Source: an uncultured Lachnospiraceae bacterium
GTDB lineage: Bacteria > Bacillota > Clostridia > Lachnospirales > Lachnospiraceae
DNA length: 19,828 bases
Direction: 5' to 3'
Assembly (NCBI GenBank): GCA_905199445.1
Contig: CAJKGK010000038.1
Location: 1 to 19,828 of the forward strand
Shown: in pieces, positions 14,655 through 19,828 of the stretch
Numbering within the stretch: the stretch's first letter is position 1
How the letters are laid out: the number at the start of each line of letters is the position of its first letter
The notes under the pieces: model-generated
Seen by the model: only the letters and a program-made list of their open reading frames with translations
Told to the model about the DNA's origin: nothing
Database searches by the model: none
Position numbers and translations under genes: made by a program

Positions 14655-17216
14655 TTAATTTTCAAAATTGTGCAGCCGTTCAATGACTGTTTCATCAGAG
14701 GTCGCCTTGTAAACAATGGCGGGAACGCTCAAACAAATCACAAAGATTGCCGCAATCAAACCAATGACAAGTGCAACAGGGTACTCAAACACCGCATAGT
14801 TTGCCATGTGGGGAACTGCATCCGCCACCAGCAGCAGAAACGCATTGCCGAAAGTCATAATCAGCAGCGTAGAGATAAGTGCGTAAATACCGCCCTCCAG
14901 GGTTAGTATCTTTTTAATCTGCTTTTTCGTTGTGCCGATACTTTCCATAATGGCAAATTCATTTTTCCTTGCCACTACGCCGGTCAGCATCACATTGACA
15001 AAGTTAATCAAGCCGATGACAATGAGCAGAATTGCTGCGCCATTCCCTAACAGGTTGACAGAATAGAACGTCCGATTAAATAGTTCTTTCTGATTCACGG
15101 AAGATTTAAGCTGCCACTCCGATGTGGTTAAGGTACTGTTGATTATCTGCAATTTTCTGTCAATCTGTTCCAAGTCATTGAAATCCTTAATATTCACGCC
15201 GATCGCCGAAATGATCGGTTCTTTCGTCAGGCGTTCCATACCCGCTTCGCTGACAAAGATGATATTGGGCACCATATAAATGTCCTTGCGTCTGCCAATA
15301 CTATCGGAAAGATTATTCCCATAATCGTCATAGTAAAAAGCTCCGTCGATTTTGAAATCGGTTGCTTTGCCGTCTGTACTGTCAGCGGTCAGCGTCAGTG
15401 TTTTACCCACCAAAGCGGTATTGGGAGCAAGGTATTCGGTATCTTTTCCCGCAATCGCTGTTTCGCCACGCTTAAATGCCGCAATGTCGATGGGCGTATC
15501 AGGATGCTTGGCGTTGTATTCCTCCAGTGCCTTGTCATCGTCGAGCGTTGTAATATAGCAGCCGTACTCACCGGCATCAGCATACCCTTTAAGTACCTCT
15601 ATCATCTGTTCATAGGACTGCCCTTTGGATTTATATTTGCTGTCCTCATATTTGATTTTCAAAAAACCTTCTAAAGCGGCTTCATCAAAATTAATGCTCG
15701 CCCAGATGGTTTTTTGAACATCTACATTTTTAATGCCGTTAACTTGCCAAATCTGCTCCACAAAATGTTCGTCAAACTGCGGTACTTCTTTATTTGGCTG
15801 CTCAGGCTGCTCAAACTGAATATCGTTGTATTCAAAATGATAGTCCATATATGCTTTAATAAAGTTTTCGGCATTCATACTTCCGATGATTCCATTCACG
15901 CCTAAGATCATAGTAATACCCATAAACAGGGACATAAACACAAGGATCGCACGCTTTTTGTCACGGAATACATTGTGAAACGCCATTATGTGCAGCTTGC
16001 CGCCGTTGGTGGAATTTCTGCTTTTCGTTTTTTTCTGTGCAAAGTTCTGGAATTTCAGCGCTTCCACAGGGGAAATCTTCGCCGCCGCTTTTGCAGGTGC
16101 GTTGCAGGCAATCCAAACCGTTACCGCTGAAAAGAGGATAGACAAAATATAGATCAGCGGGTGGAAGAACACCTCGGCTTCCATTATCGACTTCCCCTGT
16201 TCAAAGCCCTTATTTAAAACAAGGGGAACAATGCCAAAGGAAACAGCGGTGGCTAACAAAATACCAATCGGAATACCGATACAGGCAAATTTGACTGCCT
16301 GATTTTTAACCAGCGACTTGATCTGCGCCTGCGTTGTTCCCAGCGTTTTCATCAAACCGTAAAAACGGGTATCCTTTGAAATGGAGATATACAAGACATT
16401 GTAAATGAGCAGATAACCGCTGCCAATAATGAAGAAAACCAAAAGGATCGCCATTGCGATCACCGATCCGTTCGATGTTTTCATCGAAGCCGAACCGCTG
16501 AAAGACTGGTTTTCGTTTAACTCCACATCGTTTTGAATACGCATAAAATCATCGGGCATTTTATTCAGCGATAAAGAGAGAACACCATCCTGGGCCATTG
16601 TATAGCCTGCATTTTTACAATATGCCTCGGAAACAAAGCCCATTCCCGTACCTGTATAGGAATGAAACCAGCCGCTTAATGTGAACGTCCTTTCCTGCTG
16701 ACCGTTTTTATCATAATAGGACAGCGGGATTTCCATATTCAACTTCGGGTCTGTAATGCCGAGCTGTGAAAGGGCGTCCTCTGACAGCATAATTTCATTT
16801 TCGCTTGTGGGATATTTGCCCTCCAAATCCTTAATGGCTTCCTGGTAGTGGTTTTTCCATTCGGTGGTGTCGTAATACTGGAGCGCAATAGAAAGCTCAC
16901 GCCCCTCGTCATTTTTCTCGGAAATTGAGCCGACGATATACTGTGTACCAACGATTTTAACATAGTTCAGGTCCCGAATCTGCTGTTCCTGCTCTGCTGT
17001 CGGCATAGCAAGAGAAATATCGGCGGTGGTACCGGCGGTGCGTACCTGCATTAACGTCATATTTTCCGTGTAGTTAATGCCCAAACTGAACACGGTAGTA
17101 ATCATAAAGGTGGTGAGAACGATTGCAAACACCGCAAACAGGTTGCGGGTGCGGTTTGCTTTCATCATTCCTTTTTCTACCCGCTTGACGGCGCTTTTAT
17201 TCCGGTTAGCATGCAT
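14655..17216 (-). CDS. ABC transporter permease with two FtsX domains
   Basis: An 853-aa membrane subunit of a MacB/FtsX-type ABC transporter, commonly linked to antimicrobial peptide or envelope-stress functions. Helix 1 lies at about 25-47, followed by an extracellular region of about 200 residues, then helices at about 251-274, 308-333 and 353-371. The pattern repeats: a helix at about 421-444, a large extracellular domain of about 275 residues, and three C-terminal helices. The internal duplication is also visible in matching cytoplasmic coupling segments, GLMKTLGTTQAQIK and AIMESIGTTKKQIK. This layout differs from the roughly 650-aa, ten-helix BceB type. It starts 11 nt inside the ATPase gene (shared ATGCATGCTAA) and is thus translationally coupled. 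Whether it exports a compound or works by mechanotransmission cannot be told. Confidence 0.93.
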   Translation of the reverse strand: MHANRNKSAVKRVEKGMMKANRTRNLFAVFAIVLTTFMITTVFSLGINYTENMTLMQVRTAGTTADISLAMPTAEQEQQIRDLNYVKIVGTQYIVGSISEKNDEGRELSIALQYYDTTEWKNHYQEAIKDLEGKYPTSENEIMLSEDALSQLGITDPKLNMEIPLSYYDKNGQQERTFTLSGWFHSYTGTGMGFVSEAYCKNAGYTMAQDGVLSLSLNKMPDDFMRIQNDVELNENQSFSGSASMKTSNGSVIAMAILLVFFIIGSGYLLIYNVLYISISKDTRFYGLMKTLGTTQAQIKSLVKNQAVKFACIGIPIGILLATAVSFGIVPLVLNKGFEQGKSIMEAEVFFHPLIYILSILFSAVTVWIACNAPAKAAAKISPVEALKFQNFAQKKTKSRNSTNGGKLHIMAFHNVFRDKKRAILVFMSLFMGITMILGVNGIIGSMNAENFIKAYMDYHFEYNDIQFEQPEQPNKEVPQFDEHFVEQIWQVNGIKNVDVQKTIWASINFDEAALEGFLKIKYEDSKYKSKGQSYEQMIEVLKGYADAGEYGCYITTLDDDKALEEYNAKHPDTPIDIAAFKRGETAIAGKDTEYLAPNTALVGKTLTLTADSTDGKATDFKIDGAFYYDDYGNNLSDSIGRRKDIYMVPNIIFVSEAGMERLTKEPIISAIGVNIKDFNDLEQIDRKLQIINSTLTTSEWQLKSSVNQKELFNRTFYSVNLLGNGAAILLIVIGLINFVNVMLTGVVARKNEFAIMESIGTTKKQIKKILTLEGGIYALISTLLIMTFGNAFLLLVADAVPHMANYAVFEYPVALVIGLIAAIFVICLSVPAIVYKATSDETVIERLHNFEN

Positions 17217-17892
17217 ACTTCACACCTCCCGAAACAACCTTGCCGTCCTCAATACGGATCGTGCGGTCTGCCATTTGAGCAATTTCCTCATCGTGGGTAA
17301 TCATAATGGTAGTCTGGTGGAACTGGCGGCTGATAGACTGCATAAGCAAAATCACATCCGTACTTGTTTTGGAGTCCAGATTGCCTGTTGGCTCATCGGC
17401 AAGGATAATAGCGGGTTTTGTTGCAAGAGCACGGGCAATCGCCACTCTCTGCTGCTGGCCGCCGGAGAGCGTATTCGGCATATTTTTGAGCTTTTTCTCC
17501 AAGCCGAGGGTGTGGATGATCTCTTTTACAAAATCTGTATCGGTCTTGCCGCCGTCGATCTCAATGGGGTACACAATGTTCTCATAGACATTGAGGACAG
17601 GAAGCAGGTTGTAATTCTGAAAGACAAAGCCGATGTTTCTGCGACGGAAAATGGTTAATTCCTCGTCCTTCATTTTCAAAAGCTCTTTGCCCCGAATCGT
17701 AACGCTACCAGAAGTGGGGCGGTCTAATCCACCAAGCATATTTAAAAGCGTGGATTTACCGCTGCCCGATGTGCCGATTACGGCGACAAATTCGCCTTCT
17801 TCCACGGCAATAGATACGCCGTCCAGAGCGTGAACCTCGTTTTCTCCGCTGCCATATATTTTACGTAAATCCTTTGTTTCAAGTATTGCCAT
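17206..17892 (-). CDS. ABC transporter ATP-binding protein (MacB/LolD type)
   Basis: Cytoplasmic ATPase subunit that powers the double-FtsX permease encoded next. In the 228-aa protein Walker A is GTSGSGKS (40-47), the Q-loop is at Q92, the signature LSGGQQQR at 142-149, Walker B IILADE (162-167) followed by PTGNLDS, and the H-loop His200. The LADEPTGNLDS form is characteristic of the LolD/MacB/SalX group. The frame extends to a TTG at 17907, but ATG at 17892 is preferred because GGAGG lies 8 nt upstream and is itself within that extension. It is the first gene of the cassette, with the promoter and direct repeats 40-75 nt upstream. The stop overlaps the permease start by 11 nt. All ATPase motifs are intact. 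Confidence 0.95.
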   Translation of the reverse strand: MAILETKDLRKIYGSGENEVHALDGVSIAVEEGEFVAVIGTSGSGKSTLLNMLGGLDRPTSGSVTIRGKELLKMKDEELTIFRRRNIGFVFQNYNLLPVLNVYENIVYPIEIDGGKTDTDFVKEIIHTLGLEKKLKNMPNTLSGGQQQRVAIARALATKPAIILADEPTGNLDSKTSTDVILLMQSISRQFHQTTIMITHDEEIAQMADRTIRIEDGKVVSGGVKYAC

Positions 17893-17931
17893 ATTGAAAA
17901 CCTCCAAATTTATTTTTTATTTTGTAAGTTC

Positions 17932-17967
17932 AGTATAGCAACCACTTCTTACAATCTCATTACAATC
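17932..17967 (-). promoter_or_regulatory. Promoter and 11-bp direct repeats upstream of the ABC/two-component cassette
   Basis: Read on minus, GATTGTAATGA (17957-17967) is followed without gap by GATTGTAAGAA (17946-17956). These two tandem copies share 9 of 11 positions and lie one helical turn apart. A TGCTATACT extended -10 (core 17932-17937) follows, and the position 17 nt upstream of it (17955-17960, ATGAGA) falls inside the repeats. Tandem 10-11-bp direct repeats covering the -35 are the usual operator form for OmpR-family regulators, so control by the cassette's own regulator is likely. Confidence 0.65.
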
Positions 17968-17986
17968 CAAAAGAAAAATAAAAGAA

Positions 17987-18024
17987 AACTGCCATGCATC
18001 GGATAAACCTTTTGCATAGCAGTT
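17987..18024 (-). terminator. Intrinsic terminator after the PHP-domain gene
   Basis: The arms AACTGCCATGCA (17987-17998) and TGCATAGCAGTT (18013-18024) form a 12-bp stem with a 14-nt loop. On minus the only imperfect pair is a U-G wobble, and the stem is followed by a T-rich tract (TTCTTTTATTTTTCTTTT), so it should end transcription from the PHP gene just before the cassette promoter. A T-run also exists on plus (TTCTTTTTT), where the mismatch is C/A. Confidence 0.7.
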
Positions 18025-18121
18025 GTTCTTTTTTCGTTTACCTGACATTCATTATAAGTTTTGTAATGTTTCCCTATGGGCTACTGCCTTACGGACTGAT
18101 CTTTTTTGATTTACTTCATTT

Positions 18122-18988
18122 TCAGTTTGTCTGATCCTCATTTTTTTTACATGAACTGTCGGTCTGTTTCTGACTGTTTGGTGCAAGACCGTTATCTGGT
18201 GGCTCCACCCGCTCAATGTAGCCTTTTTTCAGTTTATTATTACGCTTAATGGCTTTGCTCCACCCGCCAAGTTTGTTATAAACCCAGAATGAATGGGATA
18301 ACACACCTTTAGCTTTGCCCATACGCTCTTTTGTTGTATGTTTGTAAATACTGCCGCCGCATCTTATAGGCTGCCCACTTTTGATGTATTCAATCAGTTG
18401 AGATTCTTTACGAATATGATCCGGGATTTCTGTGTAGGCCAGACCGATACAATCGGTTTTATGAGCATCGCTGCCGCCGGTCCCCGGAAGACCATACTGA
18501 TGGGCCACCTCATTGGCAAGATCATTAACCTCAACCGGTTCACAGGCATTAAAAATTTCCATAAAATCAAATTCTTTGAGAATATCAGGGTTACGTTTAT
18601 AGGCTTTGGCATTCATAAAGCTCATAAATTTTTCTCCGCATGGATGGGCCGGCCCTAAAATACCGCCATAATTGTGTACAATAGGAATCAGCATCTGCAC
18701 CGGTATGCCACGAAGCTCCAGCAGTCTTATTTTGATATCTTCAGGCATAATTACAATAATATGTCCGGCATCCATCGTATCGTACTCGATGCCTTTAAAG
18801 ACAACAAAATCTTCATACTTGTGACCCTTAATATTTTTTTTCCAATATCTGTAGCCTCCATAAGAATCATGGTCTGTGACTAACATTCCGCCAAATCCCT
18901 GTTCCTGAAGCAGGCAAATGTACTCTTCGATCGGGACTTTTCCGTCCAGAGATCCCTCTTTAGTATGGCAATGCATATCAATCTTCAC
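18122..18988 (-). CDS. PHP-domain metal-dependent phosphoesterase
   Basis: A 288-aa protein of the PHP (polymerase and histidinol phosphatase) family, a TIM-barrel-like hydrolase with a metal cluster. The expected ligands are present: H6 and H8 (IDMHCHT), D39 and H40 (TDHDS), E68 (KGIEYD), H76 (AGHIIVI), H115 (GPAHPCG), and D174 and H176 (GGSDAHK). The last roughly 60 residues are basic and polar with no domain recognised. The frame is open to a GTG at 19081, but the added 31 residues do not resemble the family. GTG at 18988, giving VKIDMHCHT with GGGG about 11 nt upstream, is preferred; an ATG four codons later is less likely because it would remove the first strand. It is cytoplasmic; the substrate is unknown, with phosphate esters or oligonucleotides as candidates. 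It has its own promoter and terminator and so appears monocistronic. Confidence 0.88.
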   Translation of the reverse strand: MKIDMHCHTKEGSLDGKVPIEEYICLLQEQGFGGMLVTDHDSYGGYRYWKKNIKGHKYEDFVVFKGIEYDTMDAGHIIVIMPEDIKIRLLELRGIPVQMLIPIVHNYGGILGPAHPCGEKFMSFMNAKAYKRNPDILKEFDFMEIFNACEPVEVNDLANEVAHQYGLPGTGGSDAHKTDCIGLAYTEIPDHIRKESQLIEYIKSGQPIRCGGSIYKHTTKERMGKAKGVLSHSFWVYNKLGGWSKAIKRNNKLKKGYIERVEPPDNGLAPNSQKQTDSSCKKNEDQTN

Positions 18989-19103
18989 AATACACGATAC
19001 CCCTTTCTGTCCTGCATCATATCCGGGCAGTCTGACAGAGTGTACGACTCCTGTCCGGGATGTGTTTATGCAAAAATTCACCCTTATTTTAGGATATATT
19101 ATT

Positions 19104-19132
19104 AATATACCGCTTTTTATGTATTTTTACAA
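19104..19132 (-). promoter_or_regulatory. Probable promoter for the PHP-domain gene
   Basis: On minus, TTGTAA (-35, 19127-19132; 4 of 6) is separated by 17 nt from TATATT (-10, 19104-19109; 5 of 6). With the GTG start at 18988 the 5' leader would be about 110 nt. The leader shows no recognised riboswitch. The stretch from 19133 to 19230 holds no gene; it contains a small CCAC/GTGG dyad and a GACAGGCACC word near 19204-19213. Confidence 0.5.
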
Positions 19133-19230
19133 TCCCTAACAAAAATATGTGTTCGAAAAAGCCTGGAAATCTTTGCCACAAAGTCAAGTGGTGAATTCAA
19201 AAAAGACAGGCACCATCCAAAGAAAACCTT

Positions 19231-19828
19231 TTATTCTCGCTTCCGTCTGCTCCGTTTTTTCTTCCGGGGGTCTGGCGGCGGGGAGAAGGTCTGAATATAG
19301 TCCTGTCGGATTGCCGTCACATCCTGAGAAAGAAAAGCAGCTACACGATCCTGTTCAGAAGTTTGCTCCGGGAAAAAGGACTCGAATTTCTGTGCCAGCT
19401 GTTCTTCTTTTTCATACAGTTTAAGAGAGCCTTCGTATCCAATCAATTCTTTTAACACAGCAGTGAACGCCTTGTGCCGGTTGTTCTCTCGAATATCCAG
19501 ATCGACTTTCACTTTGGCAGTCATACCGTTAAGGTAAAGTACCTTTAAGGAAGTATGGTTCCTGAACCGACTCATTGTGAACCATAAAGCCAGTTTTTTT
19601 GAGAGCAGCTTACCGCCAATCAGCATCCAGTTCTGGCTTTGATAAATTTCCAAATACTTTTTCATGCCCTCATCTTCAAACTCTATTGGTTCAAAGCGTT
19701 CTCCATCCAACAGTTGCTCCAACTGTTTTTTGCTGAGAATCTGATTCAGCACCGGTATGTTCCGGTAAGGCACACATACATAGCGTCTCATTTTCTGAAA
19801 CAGAGCCACAACCAGAACTGCTGTGCCA
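19231..19828 (-). CDS. Unrecognised membrane-associated protein (5' end beyond window)
   Basis: No family is recognised. The frame is open to the right edge, so the first residues are missing. The most upstream visible residues, GTAVLVVALFQKMRR, look like the end of a membrane helix followed by positive charges, so the main domain is probably cytoplasmic. An in-frame GTG at 19809 would cut into that helix and is not favoured as the start. The next roughly 150 residues are mixed, with YLEIYQSQNWMLIGGKLLSKK and VKVDLDIRENNRHKAF suggesting an alpha/beta domain. The C-terminus is proline-rich then strongly basic (PPPDPRKKKRSRRKRE), possibly binding nucleic acid or membrane phosphates. There is no clear intrinsic terminator after the stop. 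Confidence 0.65.
   Translation of the reverse strand, partial: GTAVLVVALFQKMRRYVCVPYRNIPVLNQILSKKQLEQLLDGERFEPIEFEDEGMKKYLEIYQSQNWMLIGGKLLSKKLALWFTMSRFRNHTSLKVLYLNGMTAKVKVDLDIRENNRHKAFTAVLKELIGYEGSLKLYEKEEQLAQKFESFFPEQTSEQDRVAAFLSQDVTAIRQDYIQTFSPPPDPRKKKRSRRKRE

Noticed and set aside
17077..17658. 193-codon open frame on plus opposite the ABC ATPase and permease
   Set aside because: Mirror of conserved ATPase codons; no ribosome site or family resemblance.
18989..19081. 31-residue N-terminal extension of the PHP protein to a GTG at 19081
   Set aside because: The extension does not resemble PHP proteins, which begin directly at the IDMHCHT strand; the GTG at 18988 gives the standard N-terminus.
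19198..19217. GACAGGCACC word following a short A-run, similar to repeat words seen near some Firmicute elements
   Set aside because: Only one copy is visible and no matching inverted partner was found in the window, so it cannot be called a repeat.

Overview
The window (19,828 bp) looks like chromosome from a low-to-mid GC, anaerobic Gram-positive Firmicute, most likely Clostridia and perhaps Lachnospiraceae. This is inferred from several signs: purine-rich Shine-Dalgarno sites close before most starts, a type III glutamine synthetase, a PUA-less glutamate 5-kinase, a DUF896 protein, a phasin-like/AarF pair, and an ABC transporter joined to a two-component system. No tRNA, rRNA, CRISPR array, transposase or phage gene was seen.

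Left part (1-9053, minus strand). One long co-directional run is read from about 9053 down to 1. It starts with a pair of flavoproteins, a YhiN/HI0933-type and a COG2509-type, which overlap by 23 nt. Then come proB (glutamate 5-kinase), a patatin-like phospholipase, a DUF896 protein, 5-formyltetrahydrofolate cyclo-ligase, proA (glutamate-5-semialdehyde dehydrogenase), miaB (tRNA methylthiotransferase) and the first 211 codons of a type III glutamine synthetase. The first two steps of proline synthesis are therefore in one run but separated by three unrelated genes. A consensus-like promoter spanning the end of proA can give miaB its own transcript.

Middle (9054-11301). A 214-bp divergent intergenic region holds a promoter for each direction. 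To the right it drives a small phasin-like protein and an AarF/UbiB-family atypical kinase whose start overlaps the phasin stop. A bidirectional intrinsic terminator separates this pair from the convergent MATE gene.

Right part (11312-19828, minus strand). A MATE efflux pump has a TTGACA-type promoter with a perfect 16-bp palindrome next to its -10. Upstream of it lies a tightly packed four-gene cassette: ABC ATPase, double-FtsX permease (853 aa), OmpR-family response regulator and a histidine kinase with two transmembrane helices and almost no extracellular loop. Two 11-bp direct repeats cover the -35 region of the cassette promoter, which suggests autoregulation by the response regulator. 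No terminator is visible between cassette and MATE gene, so read-through is possible. This looks like a sense-and-export module for antimicrobial or cell-envelope stress. Farther right are a PHP-family metal-dependent phosphoesterase with its own promoter and terminator, and the edge-truncated gene of an unrecognised protein with a probable N-terminal membrane helix and a very basic C-terminal tail.

Most genes belong to known families. The best leads for something less described are the phasin/AarF pair, the paired flavoproteins, the cassette with its direct-repeat operator, and the palindromic MATE operator.
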